Positions 26,101-35,896 of a DNA stretch of 64,000 nucleotides are shown here, one piece after another. Numbering within the stretch: position 1 is the first letter of the stretch; every line of letters begins with the position of its first letter. The stretch is from the NCBI GenBank assembly GCA_947387485.1, contig CANDNT010000007.1:124001-188000 (forward strand). Reading direction: 5' to 3'. This DNA comes from Aquimarina rhabdastrellae. Lineage in GTDB: Bacteria; Bacteroidota; Bacteroidia; Flavobacteriales; Flavobacteriaceae. The position numbers and the translations under genes are program-made. The notes under the pieces are model-generated. The model was not told the origin of the DNA and ran no database searches. It saw only the letters and a list, made by a program, of their open reading frames with translations.

Positions 26101-29100
26101 CCATTATTAGCTGGATTTGTACTTACTAAAACTGCTGCTGTTTTGTTTATGGTTCCAGAAATAAAATCCGTAGGATTATTTCGCGCATTCGGATTATTAC
26201 TCAGTGGATCACATATAGGTACTAACCGTACGCTATAATTTCCATTGGCTAAATCCATCTCTGCTGTATAAGTAATAAACCCTGTTTGAGTATCTAAATT
26301 TGCTTTTAGCGCTTCCGCATCTAGAGTCACCAATTCTATTCCTCTATTATTTCCTTCAATAGCATACTCTATCGCTACCTGAAAATCACTTGGTATCATT
26401 ACCACTTCTTCTACATTCGTTTGAGTATTAATTCTAGTTTCTCTTCTATCAGCTAATAAATTTTCTATGTTAGGTATTTTGAATCTAAAATCCAATTTAT
26501 TATTACTGCTATTATTAATTACCCAATCTTTAATAGGTGCTGTTACTTCTATATTATCTACACAAGGAGCACTAAAATCTGCCGTAAAAGTAATCTCATG
26601 TACCGGTCTAATACCACTGTCAAAGGTATCTGGTGCATTCGCTCCAGCTCCTATTAATCGATATTCATCTTGGCGATATGATTGATACGCAAACCCATCT
26701 CCTGCTTGCTCACAGTCAGCATAAAAACGTAAACGTATATCTTCGTATCTCACATTTTTTCCAACATCGGCACTATTAGGTCTCACTACCATACGTAATG
26801 GTTTTTCAACCATAAATCCATTCTCATCTTCCACCATTATAGATCGTATTTCTTGTACAACTCCCACTGGAGAATCTTCATCTAATCCAAAAGGGAATGA
26901 AGCTCGATTTCCTGCTACACTATTAAGCTTTACACCACCAAATTCTATCTGTGCTCCTCTTAAATTTGAAGAGTTGATTAATTGCACATAATATATTTTT
27001 CGAGTATCATCTTGTGCCAATTGTGTATTACGCAAAATCATATCATACTCTATAAAATCATTCCCTCCATTGAATCCAATTGCATTATCTATTACTATTT
27101 CTACTCCTTGACGTGGTTGTGTACCTGCTTCAAATGGACACATACTACGTCCTGCATGTACCCCAAACATAGGTGATCCATAGTCTGGATCAGGAACTAC
27201 AGCTGTAAAGAATTGATCTCCATCATCATCATCACTAAAGGTAAAACTCTCTGTAACAGTATTACTAAAGCTTTCATTCCTTGTATTCGTTCGTGTTCCT
27301 ATAACTCTACCATTAGATCCAAAAGTAAAAGTTCCCCCTCCAAGGTTATTCACATATGTATAGCTGAATCCAGCTCCTGCTCCACCTCCAAAATTTTTCC
27401 CGTCATCTTCTGATATACTTCTAGTAAAAGAATAGCTAATTGGAACTCCTCCACCAAATGAGAATCCATTTTGTCCTAATTTTGCAAATTGATCTAAATT
27501 ATCAAGTGTTGATGGAATTTCATTTCTTTTGTCTTCTACTACTTCAACAAATCTAATTAAATCCTGGTAGGTAATTCTACCTCTTGCAAGGCTTTGATTA
27601 TTTTGAATTCTAGATACTAAAGCTTCTCTCTTACGCTTATTTGCAGCCACAAGGTCTTTCCATATTTGGACTTGATTTTTTAAATCTTCTATATTTAAAC
27701 CTTGAGTTTGACTCGCTATCTGTCTTTCTAAAGTTGGAATGGTCACATCTATAATATGCTGTTGAGTTACCGCAAAGGGCGTTTCCTCTGTGACAGAAGG
27801 TATATTAGTTTCTTTTTTTACAACCTTACAATTCTCTATCTCAATTCTATTTCCTCTACTTATAGCAATCACATCTGTAGTCCCTATAAAAACATCGGCA
27901 TCTTCTCCTACATAGGTATCAAAGGATGGTGTCGAAACAGATCTATTGATCGACACATTTCTTCCATTTCCTCCAGTATTACGGTATGAAAAAGAAAATT
28001 CTCCTGATCCTAAAACATCTATTGTTGAACCTGTAACTGTATTCTCAATTTCAAGTGTACTTCCAGATCCTACTCCTACAAATGTTCCTGTAGACATTCT
28101 TACTTGAAAGTCAGCTCCTCCTCCTGCAAAGAAAACCCCTGAAACATCTGTCCCTTCAGCATATGTTGATGTCTTAGAGAAGGAAGCTCCTTCTTCCAAT
28201 GTAGCAAAACTATTATCTCCTGGTGGATCATGTAATACATGCAATACCGAAGGGTTGCTAAAAGTAAAATCTGCATTACCTGCTTGTACTCCTGTTACTA
28301 TCGCATCTATAGTAGATGTTTTAGTTTCTCTAGCACTAGAAATTCCTCTTTCTGCCGTTGCTGTAAATCCACGTAAAAAGTTTTTTGACGGATCTGCTGC
28401 TTCTATAAAATTAGCAGTATTAACTTCAAACTGTAATACAGCATTTCCTAAACTATTTGTTTCTACTGCCACATTACCTTCTATTAATACAATAGTACTT
28501 TCATCCTCCTCATTATCTCCTCTTTTCATTCCTCTTATCAGGTCTCCACTATAATTTACAGTTACACCTTCTAATAGACAACGTTGTCCATTATACTCTT
28601 CATATACTGTAGTTACTGCTACTATTCGGTCATATTGTTGGAATACATAACGATCAATACAATTAGAATCTATTTCTATTTCATTTCCTATCCCTCGTTC
28701 ATCATTACTATTTTGAGCATCACTTAATTCATAAAATTTAGTTTCTACCTGCATCTCATTACGATATTCAATATCTTGAATAGCATTTCCTCGTCGTAGA
28801 TCAACTGTAGTATCAACTGTAAATGTTGGATTTTGTATACTTGTTAAGGACAGTTCATAGGTACCAGGAATTAAATCATTTACCGTAAATACTTTAAATT
28901 CACTATCAAAATTAGTTGCATTAATATTACGAACAAACGGAGGCTCCCTAATATCAGATCTTGTGATCGTTCCTGTCCATGCTCCAATATTATTATCACA
29001 AGGAATAATAATATTTCCTATTAAACTATGTCTAGTTAAATTCTCAAAGTTTAATTCGGTAATCGCTTCATCTACATTCAATGTATAAGTATCTCCTACT

Positions 29101-32100
29101 GGATTATAACTCTTATTTGCAGCTATATATTCAAAATGTACACCTCGTTCTAAAGGAGCTCTTGTACTATCATCAAAACTTGCATCTCCAAAAACACTAA
29201 AATAATTATTATCAATTGAACCTTTTTTTACTATAGTATTTACGGCTCTAAAACTATCTTCGTTATGTTCAAAGGTATATCTCAGACTTAATGCACTCGA
29301 TAAATCATTATCATTATCTTCTATTATATTCTCTCCATCTGCAATATCTCTCAATAAGTTCTCCGGATAGGCACCTATACGATATTCAAACTCATCAATA
29401 TATCCTGCATAAAAATCTGTCTTTGAATCTTCTCCTTCTCCTGGGTTTTCTATATGAGTTGCTCCCAAATAAGCTTTGGTATTAAAGTCTAAAGCTCCTA
29501 CAGCTGATGGTATAGGAATCACTTCATACATTCCATCATATAATATACGTATACTATCATCTACTTCATTAACAGCTACAGCAAAAAACTCAAAATCATT
29601 TTCTTCTATTCCTGGTAAAGTCACTTGCTTTAATACCTGATCATTTAAACTTACCGAAAATACGGCTTCATCTATCAACTGTATTTTTAAACTTCCATGA
29701 TGCATTATGGTTTGTGTAGCTCTTAATTTTGCTTCTGGATCATTATTGATCGTTCTTCTATAATGTCCAGTCCATGTCAATTGATTTGTAGTAGTAGTAA
29801 TAGGTTCTTTTAACTCTAAATACCCTGATCTTCCTTCAAAGAAAATACTGGTTACATTCTGTCTAGTATTTTCGCTTGCATTTATATTTGTGCTTTGTAA
29901 TATTGTTGGGTGAATAGAAAAGGTATGTCTTCCTTGGGGGCTATCAAATCTAAAAGATCCTTTCGAATTAGTTCCTATAGCTTCTGTTGTCATATTATCT
30001 CTTAGAACAACTCCATTTACTTTAATCGCTGTTCCTGTTAAAACAGGATAAACTGTTTCTGTCCCTTCATTATTCACCACATATTGTACTCTTCCTTGAA
30101 TCTCAAAAGTTGATATATCTACAAATTGATCGATTCTACTCTCTGTTTCTGTATATGCTAACTGTTCTGCAACCTGTTTAAATCTAGTTATTGGTTGAAA
30201 ATCACGATTTGGAAAAATTGGTTTAAATGTATATCCAAAATCACTATCTGTAGTTAAACCTCCTGGTAACGTAACAAAACTATAATTTCCGTTTTGATCT
30301 GTTATCACTCCATATTCGATTGGTGGAATTTCTGTATTTTGTGTTGTAAATGTACTTGATGATCTTCCTACTAATCTTCCTCTAGTATCAATTGCTTGAT
30401 TATACACTTCATTATCTGTAGTTAAATCAAAACGATAATAGGCTATTAAACTACTATCTTCTGATCCTAAGATGATATCTTTATGCTTAAAGATTTCTTC
30501 TGGTGTACGTATTGTTCTCCAAATACGCAACTCATCTAATAAATAGTTATTACGTACTTCATGATTAAATGAGAATTGTGAAATTCTATTTAATCCTACT
30601 ACAAAAGGTTCTTTTGTAGTAGCATCTGCTCTTCTAGGGTTATTTAAATCTGGTGCTAACCCTCCATCTAGATATAAAGCCCCTCCTGTAGGACTTACCG
30701 ATAAGGCATAATGATGCCAATCCGTAGGGTCTCCTTTTATATTAGTTTCTAAATAAAGTCGATTCCCTAAATATATTTGAATCTTATCATTATTGATACG
30801 TATCTCCCCTATATCTAACTTAAATACGGTATTTACTTCGGCACTATTTACTGGAGTCTTATACCAAAACTCTATCGTAGCTATTCCATTTGCTTCTTCA
30901 AATACCTGTACATTATTAACAAATATTGGAGCTCCCGTACTTTTTACATCAAGTACACTATTATTAGATTTTACCTCTGTCCCATCTTTTAATACTGCTG
31001 CTACTCTTACATCTTGTACTCCAATTTGTCCTTCGGTTACTACCCTTCCATTAACTTCTCCATTATGAAATACAAAGCCTGTATCTGTTCCATCTACATC
31101 TTCTTTTTCATCTCTAGCGCCTATTACAGTGTATTCATATATTCGCCCTGGAACAATGTCCTCATCAAAATATTCTATAAAATCTGATACATTTACAGCT
31201 GTTAAATCATTCTTTACTATATTATGTATAATTGTACCTATACTACCTCCTCCAACTTCTCTTCTTCTAATCGAATAGTTATTAACGTCTTTAACATGCG
31301 GCCAACGTAAACGTACATTATGTCTCCCATCTGTTCTAAAAGCTGCACCATTTCCATCACTTGCTTGTAATAAAATAGTATTTAGATTAAAAATAGGATG
31401 ATCTGCCATAGCGTTAATTATGGCAAAATCTGTTCTTATTTGATTTCTATTAGTCCCAGTACGAATACTTGAATATTTTAATAATGGAATAGTTTCATCA
31501 AGATTTTCTATATCGCTTAATACATTATGCCATCTCGCTTCTTTAAGTTGTGGTAAGTTTGCGACCGACACATCTTCATCTGCATCTACATAAGCGATTA
31601 CTAGTCCCAAACGATTAAAATCTTCAAGAGTAACTTTACTAGCTCCATGCAAAGTAGTTAATCTATTATCTTCTAACTGTTCTCTAGTTCTTGCACGATT
31701 CCATGCTCGATATTCTGCTAGAAACAAATGATCTGCTCGTCCAGCAGTGACATATAAATCCTCTGCAGATACCGTAAAGTTTTGTACCGAGGCTCTACGA
31801 ATCCCATTAATATAAATACTAAATCGATTTCCTTTATCAAAAACTAATCCAAAATGATACCATTCATCATTTTGTAGCACGGCATCACCTGATAAGCTAA
31901 TATTAGGAATAACCGCATTTCCATTAGTAATACTTATAGCAGTAGGGGTTACTCCTACTTTAAACTCGTTACTTCCATCCAATAGATTAGTAAGTTCAAA
32001 CCCTTCAAAAGTATTAGTCCCATCTTCTCTATTAAGCTTTACCCAAAACTCTAATGTACCTTCTCCTTCTTCACCTTGTTTAATAATATCAGTTTGCAAT

Positions 32101-32249
32101 CGTGTTTGAGTATCATAATATGATTTATAATCATTTTTTGCTAATAACTGTACTACATAAGGTCTTGGCGATATATTATTTTGTGCTATGGCTAAAAAGG
32201 TAAAGCATAGCATCCATAATAATAGTAATTGTTGTTTTACTTTTTTCAT
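23151..32249 (-). CDS. Giant multi-LamG surface protein with T9SS sorting tail
   Basis: A 3032-residue exported protein, the largest in the window. It has a signal peptide at residues 1-22. At least four LamG/concanavalin-like domains lie at about 50-190, 450-605, 800-960 and 2105-2255; each has the EFWV/EMWVNP, HHYALSV/HIAAVYDG and DELRIW/DDVRIW motifs. A coiled coil spans about 1500-1580, followed by a Gly-rich stretch to about 1685. An SbsA-like Ig module (TNPANNGIYTSGSISAEFSGPI) lies near 2045. The type A sorting tail is at about 2945-3032 (GQNIPNPMIDATQISYSI to LQRKLVIE). It should cross the outer membrane by T9SS and bind carbohydrate or another surface, perhaps as an adhesin. The two genes upstream on the strand probably share its transcript (the nearer is 11 bp away). 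Confidence 0.85.
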   Translation of the reverse strand: MKKVKQQLLLLWMLCFTFLAIAQNNISPRPYVVQLLAKNDYKSYYDTQTRLQTDIIKQGEEGEGTLEFWVKLNREDGTNTFEGFELTNLLDGSNEFKVGVTPTAISITNGNAVIPNISLSGDAVLQNDEWYHFGLVFDKGNRFSIYINGIRRASVQNFTVSAEDLYVTAGRADHLFLAEYRAWNRARTREQLEDNRLTTLHGASKVTLEDFNRLGLVIAYVDADEDVSVANLPQLKEARWHNVLSDIENLDETIPLLKYSSIRTGTNRNQIRTDFAIINAMADHPIFNLNTILLQASDGNGAAFRTDGRHNVRLRWPHVKDVNNYSIRRREVGGGSIGTIIHNIVKNDLTAVNVSDFIEYFDEDIVPGRIYEYTVIGARDEKEDVDGTDTGFVFHNGEVNGRVVTEGQIGVQDVRVAAVLKDGTEVKSNNSVLDVKSTGAPIFVNNVQVFEEANGIATIEFWYKTPVNSAEVNTVFKLDIGEIRINNDKIQIYLGNRLYLETNIKGDPTDWHHYALSVSPTGGALYLDGGLAPDLNNPRRADATTKEPFVVGLNRISQFSFNHEVRNNYLLDELRIWRTIRTPEEIFKHKDIILGSEDSSLIAYYRFDLTTDNEVYNQAIDTRGRLVGRSSSTFTTQNTEIPPIEYGVITDQNGNYSFVTLPGGLTTDSDFGYTFKPIFPNRDFQPITRFKQVAEQLAYTETESRIDQFVDISTFEIQGRVQYVVNNEGTETVYPVLTGTAIKVNGVVLRDNMTTEAIGTNSKGSFRFDSPQGRHTFSIHPTILQSTNINASENTRQNVTSIFFEGRSGYLELKEPITTTTNQLTWTGHYRRTINNDPEAKLRATQTIMHHGSLKIQLIDEAVFSVSLNDQVLKQVTLPGIEENDFEFFAVAVNEVDDSIRILYDGMYEVIPIPSAVGALDFNTKAYLGATHIENPGEGEDSKTDFYAGYIDEFEYRIGAYPENLLRDIADGENIIEDNDNDLSSALSLRYTFEHNEDSFRAVNTIVKKGSIDNNYFSVFGDASFDDSTRAPLERGVHFEYIAANKSYNPVGDTYTLNVDEAITELNFENLTRHSLIGNIIIPCDNNIGAWTGTITRSDIREPPFVRNINATNFDSEFKVFTVNDLIPGTYELSLTSIQNPTFTVDTTVDLRRGNAIQDIEYRNEMQVETKFYELSDAQNSNDERGIGNEIEIDSNCIDRYVFQQYDRIVAVTTVYEEYNGQRCLLEGVTVNYSGDLIRGMKRGDNEEDESTIVLIEGNVAVETNSLGNAVLQFEVNTANFIEAADPSKNFLRGFTATAERGISSARETKTSTIDAIVTGVQAGNADFTFSNPSVLHVLHDPPGDNSFATLEEGASFSKTSTYAEGTDVSGVFFAGGGADFQVRMSTGTFVGVGSGSTLEIENTVTGSTIDVLGSGEFSFSYRNTGGNGRNVSINRSVSTPSFDTYVGEDADVFIGTTDVIAISRGNRIEIENCKVVKKETNIPSVTEETPFAVTQQHIIDVTIPTLERQIASQTQGLNIEDLKNQVQIWKDLVAANKRKREALVSRIQNNQSLARGRITYQDLIRFVEVVEDKRNEIPSTLDNLDQFAKLGQNGFSFGGGVPISYSFTRSISEDDGKNFGGGAGAGFSYTYVNNLGGGTFTFGSNGRVIGTRTNTRNESFSNTVTESFTFSDDDDGDQFFTAVVPDPDYGSPMFGVHAGRSMCPFEAGTQPRQGVEIVIDNAIGFNGGNDFIEYDMILRNTQLAQDDTRKIYYVQLINSSNLRGAQIEFGGVKLNSVAGNRASFPFGLDEDSPVGVVQEIRSIMVEDENGFMVEKPLRMVVRPNSADVGKNVRYEDIRLRFYADCEQAGDGFAYQSYRQDEYRLIGAGANAPDTFDSGIRPVHEITFTADFSAPCVDNIEVTAPIKDWVINNSSNNKLDFRFKIPNIENLLADRRETRINTQTNVEEVVMIPSDFQVAIEYAIEGNNRGIELVTLDAEALKANLDTQTGFITYTAEMDLANGNYSVRLVPICDPLSNNPNARNNPTDFISGTINKTAAVLVSTNPANNGIYTSGSISAEFSGPINPATVNLNSVALRGVLGGLPKELVSVEIRTQEVEIEIPHRSVFNAPEAFTVEMWVNPSTIPSGTAVPILQKGNNYKVALTPSGHIEINDSVRSTQTIQPSIWTHIAAVYDGSNAIQIYFNGEPVGSGIYTTGVTTNTESIMISPEVNGESYVGGIDDVRIWTDARTPIEIVQNLDGQLLGNETNLVAYFVLDDNALEVDGIQEAIRDYTGNARATTKVGDIFHNDSGEAAPLDVSRLVSSLEFEHNVSSGGTILNIRPLSSLANLEGAQLTLLIANEGLRDITDNNIEGASRSFIVNLNAIRWSQNNVNRVQVEGEELIIDDVDFDNSQGGIDVEYRFTRLPVWLSVRDNNGFGNIRNIDEGERLSLDDQAIESNLEFVVAPFLTPGIHTTTVYAEVFDNSSNPTTTGTSLGIESFTLEIVTNCVVPDYDDGFSNGDYLGSSDFTSRLIIDGEQSTDVNDIVAVYIDGEFRGSINVNSRGLVDLSVFGDRNDNGKRLSFRVWDASECTEYEGIVERHYFQFRADMGNQTVPIKFTVGNTLTRRIVVSGKNFDISFNVSDNPNVTTLSLDAIEGLTKGDILIDAETLDDKNPVAKADETGTLIAQGNNPNTIDIRKSYVLQRLNSAQVTLIVSGAPVDVNTNISLNGDAEGDGDPNDKELTPIAFLPSELQRTAFALRSLTSSPRISIGDRIERRGLRAEYTAEDGWVGALTHLLPGHGYTMDVTNAMTLNYSGLVDKTNEASKMSEASLSTIDEAAQLNWKVDRGDYLRFMYMTAVVNAVQFDISKEYTIAAFAGEELRGVSKAQLVKGKYHYFIGIGGSSSNEEITFKLFDGEKIVTLDNVEEFDTSVSLGAMKAPYVLNYTPNSETEEVVLNDVLGLSLGQNIPNPMIDATQISYSIPEDGHVDISLYNVLGQKVYTFVSDTVKGNVLHTVDWDGIAEEHVLSSGIYVYKLNYEGQELQRKLVIE

Positions 32250-32260
32250 ATGCTTTATAT

Positions 32261-32848
32261 TTAGAACGTATTAGTTATTTGCTGTAATCTATATCTAAAT
32301 CCATTAGCTACAACTTCATTATCACTAATAGGTGTTAATCTTTTTCCATTTGTATTTCTTAAAAATGTTACTCTTCCATTTCCAACAAATTGACATTGTA
32401 CAGCATATTGTCTATGTCCAGCCGCTTGTATAGATACAATTTCTGGATCATCTGAATCTTGTAAGATAATTTCCCAACTATACAACCGTATATCATCACT
32501 CTCTTCATATGTATCAAACATCGCCCTTTCATTGGACGAAGTATTTTCTGGGTTTCCGTTTCTCTTTAAAAAATAATTAGGTTTCTTGGCTGATATAATA
32601 AACACTTTACCTTTTTCTCCTGGTATTGATTCAATAATAAACGACTGTGAATACTTGCCATTTACAGTATTTGATTCAGGTTGAAAATCTGCATTATTAT
32701 TACTTAAATTATGATTTAAAACTAAAAAACTTCCATTACTATCTACTTGATTTATGAATCTGTATAGATTCGTATCCGAATTATTTTGGGCTATCATACT
32801 AGTCATACCTAGTAATAATAGCACCATAAATTGATATATTTTTTTCAT
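32261..32848 (-). CDS. Small secreted protein, possibly beta-trefoil
   Basis: A 195-residue protein with a signal peptide (about 1-20, ending SMIAQ). The mature part repeats short beta-rich units: GSFLVLNHNLSNNN, SFIIESIPGEKGKVFIISAKKPNYFLKRNG, SWEIILQDSDDPEIVSIQAAGHRQYAVQC and RVTFLRNTNGKRLTPI. Three units of alike length suggest a beta-trefoil (ricin/fascin-like) fold, often sugar-binding; this is a reading by eye. It lies 11 bp upstream of the giant LamG gene and is likely co-expressed with it. No sorting tail is visible. Confidence 0.6.
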   Translation of the reverse strand: MKKIYQFMVLLLLGMTSMIAQNNSDTNLYRFINQVDSNGSFLVLNHNLSNNNADFQPESNTVNGKYSQSFIIESIPGEKGKVFIISAKKPNYFLKRNGNPENTSSNERAMFDTYEESDDIRLYSWEIILQDSDDPEIVSIQAAGHRQYAVQCQFVGNGRVTFLRNTNGKRLTPISDNEVVANGFRYRLQQITNTF

Positions 32849-33094
32849 ATTTAATTTTTAATTTACCTTAGATAAAGACAAGAGTTATCCTACTCATTAT
32901 TGTTATCTTTTTGAACAATGAGAAGAATATTCTTAAATGATTATTGTTATTTCTAAGGAGATTCGTTTGTACTCAATTAGTATTTCGTTACTACTCTACT
33001 AATATATTTGTATATATTAATCAATTTAATATACTTATTGATATTGTTTTGTCTAAAACAATCTATTATCAAACGAATATTAATTATTGATTTT

Positions 33095-34198
33095 TTATTT
33101 ACTAATTACAGCTTCTAATGCTTCAATCTTTTTCATTAACTGCTCAATCTTTTCTTCTTGATTGATCGTATGTAATGTCAATTCTTCTACTTTTTCTACT
33201 AAGATAGTATTGATCTGTCCTACATTCATTCCTTCTGCAATTACTTGCGCTTCAGTAGGCATATGAGGTAAGTGTTTATTTGCTTTGATATATTGAGCTA
33301 CTTCTTTAAGTGGCATTAACTTATAATCCTCTGCAAATACATAGTCAGGAAATGTTGTTACATTTAGTTTCACTTGATCTGTAGTAATTATTCCATCTTG
33401 TATCTTTGTTTCAATTCTATTTTCATCACTTCTAATTATCACTGCTTTACTTTCTCCAGCAAACCTTCCTGCCCATAAGGTTATATCAGAACCAGATATT
33501 ATGCCACCATTATTCAATGATAAATTACCATTCTGTAATCTAGCTATTTCAGTATTAGCCCCATCTCTAAACACAAAGTGACCAAGGGTTTTACTAGCAG
33601 GTTGTAGTCCTGCTCGCATAATCATAGGTCCTCCACTGTTAATTCTACTATTTACTAATATATTATCATCAAATTCAACTCCTTCATTAAATTTAACATG
33701 TTTTTTAAAGTCAGCAATTTCGTTAAAATAAGCATGACCAAAAAAATTAGCAACTCTACGAACTGCCAAACCATTCTTATAAGACATTTCAACTATCATT
33801 TGTTCAATACCTTTTTCTTGTACCCTAAATTGATATGCAAATTCACTATTTTCAACACCTGCATTCACTAAAAAGTCTAATCCTCTGGTTGATTTTATAT
33901 CATAAAACGTTTTATTTCCTAATCCAAACAAATTCATACCACCACGTGTAAACTCCGAAGTAAAATTCTTACCATCATTATATTTACCTATAGAAAATCT
34001 AATACTTTCATCCACTCTATTATTATCGTTATCAGCATTAATGACAATTCCTTCGCCAAGACCAAGACCAGTTAGCCATCGTGGTTCATCATTAATTTGA
34101 TTTCCTGCTGCAGGAGTTGAAGATTGAGCATTACTTATAAGACTACCTAACCCTATAGCTAGGCATGTTAACATTGTGATTTTACTTTTCCTTCTCAT
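33095..34198 (-). CDS. Secreted tail-fibre-like protein with C-terminal coiled coil
   Basis: A 367-residue exported protein (signal peptide about 1-24). The middle is beta-rich with repetitive turns (FKKHVKFNEGVEFDDNILVNSRINSGGPMIMRAG). The C-terminal 80 residues (YVFAEDYKLMPLKEVAQYIKANKHLPHMPTEAQVIAEGMNVGQIN, then EKVEELTLHTINQEEKIEQLMKKIEALEA) match a module found at the end of many Bacteroidota fibre-like surface proteins, akin to the trimerisation/chaperone end of tail fibres. It probably forms a trimeric stalk. It is the first gene of a run with the 195-residue and giant proteins. Confidence 0.7.
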   Translation of the reverse strand: MRRKSKITMLTCLAIGLGSLISNAQSSTPAAGNQINDEPRWLTGLGLGEGIVINADNDNNRVDESIRFSIGKYNDGKNFTSEFTRGGMNLFGLGNKTFYDIKSTRGLDFLVNAGVENSEFAYQFRVQEKGIEQMIVEMSYKNGLAVRRVANFFGHAYFNEIADFKKHVKFNEGVEFDDNILVNSRINSGGPMIMRAGLQPASKTLGHFVFRDGANTEIARLQNGNLSLNNGGIISGSDITLWAGRFAGESKAVIIRSDENRIETKIQDGIITTDQVKLNVTTFPDYVFAEDYKLMPLKEVAQYIKANKHLPHMPTEAQVIAEGMNVGQINTILVEKVEELTLHTINQEEKIEQLMKKIEALEAVISK

Positions 34199-34649
34199 TT
34201 TTTAATTATTTTAAAGTTAATACCTCAAAAATAACTTTGATGATTTAAAAAAAACTGACCTATGTATTAATGTGATTTAAGTTAGTTATATGAATTCAAA
34301 TACTATATTACCTGTATTTGTATATTATATTATCTATATTCTAACATGTTATTATTTACATAATGATATGATATTACATAAAACTAATACTATATTGCAA
34401 AAACACTTCATTTGTTTTTTTAACAAAAAATTAATCTTTTACTACTTTATCCACAATAATACCGTCAAAAACCTAAATACAAAAAACAACAAATTAACCA
34501 CAAAAAAAATACGGTAAAACAGTATCTTAAACAAGCAAACAAAACATAATCAAACACTTAACAAAAATATTCAATTTCTAAAAACAAAAAAGCGCGTAAG
34601 TTTTTTTATTTCTATATACTAAATTATAAACTAACTAGCATTTTTCAAC
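34199..34649. other. 451-bp AT-rich divergent intergenic region
   Basis: The region separates the leftward surface-protein genes from two rightward Crp-like genes and must carry both promoters. It is extremely AT-rich; I find no convincing -33/-7 pair, repeat or RNA in it. Confidence 0.3.
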
Positions 34650-35267
34650 ATGTCTTATCTTACTTATAAAAATTTACAATTCCCTTCTTCTTTAATAAAG
34701 GATATTGAAACAAGCTCAATTCTTAAGTCTTATAATAAAGAGGAAATAGTCGTGGGTCTTGATAGCTATCAAAATTCTACAGGAATTATAGTCGAAGGAC
34801 TATTAAAAGTTTTAGTTAAACATAATAATAACAACTTATTATTATATCATATAGATATCAATATCAACCCCATAATATCTTTTGTAGATTTTAAAATCAA
34901 TTCTTCGTTCACTTTTGAGTTAATAGCTATAAAAAAATCTTCTATTAAATGGTATAATATAACAAAAAGCCGAAATTGGTATCATAATTATGATATTTAT
35001 AAAAATACCATTCATAAGGCTTATGCTTTTCAGTATTCTTCAATATTCAAAGCTTTGAAGCATACACAGACAAATTCACTTCAAGATAAACTTTATGATT
35101 ATTTAATAACAAAATCTAAAGTTTTGAACGCTACGCAATTTCCCATTACTAACCTAGAAATTGCTCAAGATCTCAATACAACAAATAATAGCATATCTAG
35201 AGCGTTTAAAGTTTTATCTGAAAAAAATAAGATTGTAAAATATACCGATACTATAAAAATATTATAA
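34650..35267 (+). CDS. Crp-like regulator (island copy 2)
   Basis: A 205-residue Crp/Fnr-like protein: barrel NKEEIVVGLDSYQNSTGIIVEGLLKVLVKHNNNNLLLYHID, dimer helix around residues 105-135 and HTH in FPITNLEIAQDLNTTNNSISRAFKVLSEKNKIVKY. It is divergent in the ligand pocket and has no Fe-S cysteines. It stands in tandem with the next Crp-like gene (14 bp apart), divergent from the surface-protein genes, and probably controls them. This regulatory link is inference. Confidence 0.8.
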   Translation: MSYLTYKNLQFPSSLIKDIETSSILKSYNKEEIVVGLDSYQNSTGIIVEGLLKVLVKHNNNNLLLYHIDININPIISFVDFKINSSFTFELIAIKKSSIKWYNITKSRNWYHNYDIYKNTIHKAYAFQYSSIFKALKHTQTNSLQDKLYDYLITKSKVLNATQFPITNLEIAQDLNTTNNSISRAFKVLSEKNKIVKYTDTIKIL

Positions 35268-35281
35268 AATAATATATTATT

Positions 35282-35896
35282 ATGGATTTAATCATTCCTC
35301 ACATTTTAAAAATATTAGATGGTGATAATCAAGTAAATCATTATCATTTCCAACCGAATGACCTTATCATGACACAAAAAAGTGATTTCTTTATGGATAA
35401 TTTGGTTATTTTTATCAATGGTATTGCTGAGGCATTTTGTGAATATGAAAAAGCTAATCATTTTCTTTTTTTTATAGAAACAGCTCAAGTTCATTTTTTA
35501 AATTCAATAAACGTTGCTACTCAAACTCCTCTAGAGTTTTCGTTAAAAGCTATAACCTCTTGTGACGCTATTTTTATCCCAAAAGAAAAATTTCTTCATA
35601 CTAAAGATAATTTTGACACATTATACCCTTATCTAGCTCAAGATCAATACACTACACAACGATTAATCACAAATAGTATTATTCATACTATAACAAAAAA
35701 TCTAGATGAATTGCTTTATATTTATCTTAAACAAAAAGCAACTGTTCTTAAAATTCAAGAATTACATATTCAACGTAATGAACTTTCTGATAGTTTAAAT
35801 TTTTCAAGAGAATCTATTTCTAGATCTCTAAAACGTCTTGAACAACAGAAAAGAATATTACGAAAGCCTAGGTCTATAATTATTACAGGTTTTTAA
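35282..35896 (+). CDS. Crp-like regulator (island copy 3)
   Basis: A 204-residue Crp-like protein. The N-terminal barrel (HYHFQPNDLIMTQKSDFFMDNLVIFINGIAEAFCEYEKANHFLFF) is weakly conserved. The HTH is clear: IQRNELSDSLNFSRESISRSLKRLEQQKRIL. It follows copy 2 by 14 bp and may form a heterodimer or relay with it. Its last codons lie inside the left arm of a 26-bp perfect hairpin, so its 3' end doubles as terminator. Confidence 0.8.
   Translation: MDLIIPHILKILDGDNQVNHYHFQPNDLIMTQKSDFFMDNLVIFINGIAEAFCEYEKANHFLFFIETAQVHFLNSINVATQTPLEFSLKAITSCDAIFIPKEKFLHTKDNFDTLYPYLAQDQYTTQRLITNSIIHTITKNLDELLYIYLKQKATVLKIQELHIQRNELSDSLNFSRESISRSLKRLEQQKRILRKPRSIIITGF

Noticed and set aside
23151..32249. Many plus-strand open frames of 60-100 codons inside the giant LamG gene
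   Set aside because: They are antisense shadows of a clearly coding minus-strand gene, lack recognisable domains and are rich in residues expected from reversed Ser/Thr/Asn codons.
34290..34517. A 75-codon plus-strand frame in the divergent region before the Crp-like pair
   Set aside because: Tyr/Ile/Asn/Thr-rich composition fits random AT-rich DNA; no domain, and it would occupy the promoter region of both flanking units.
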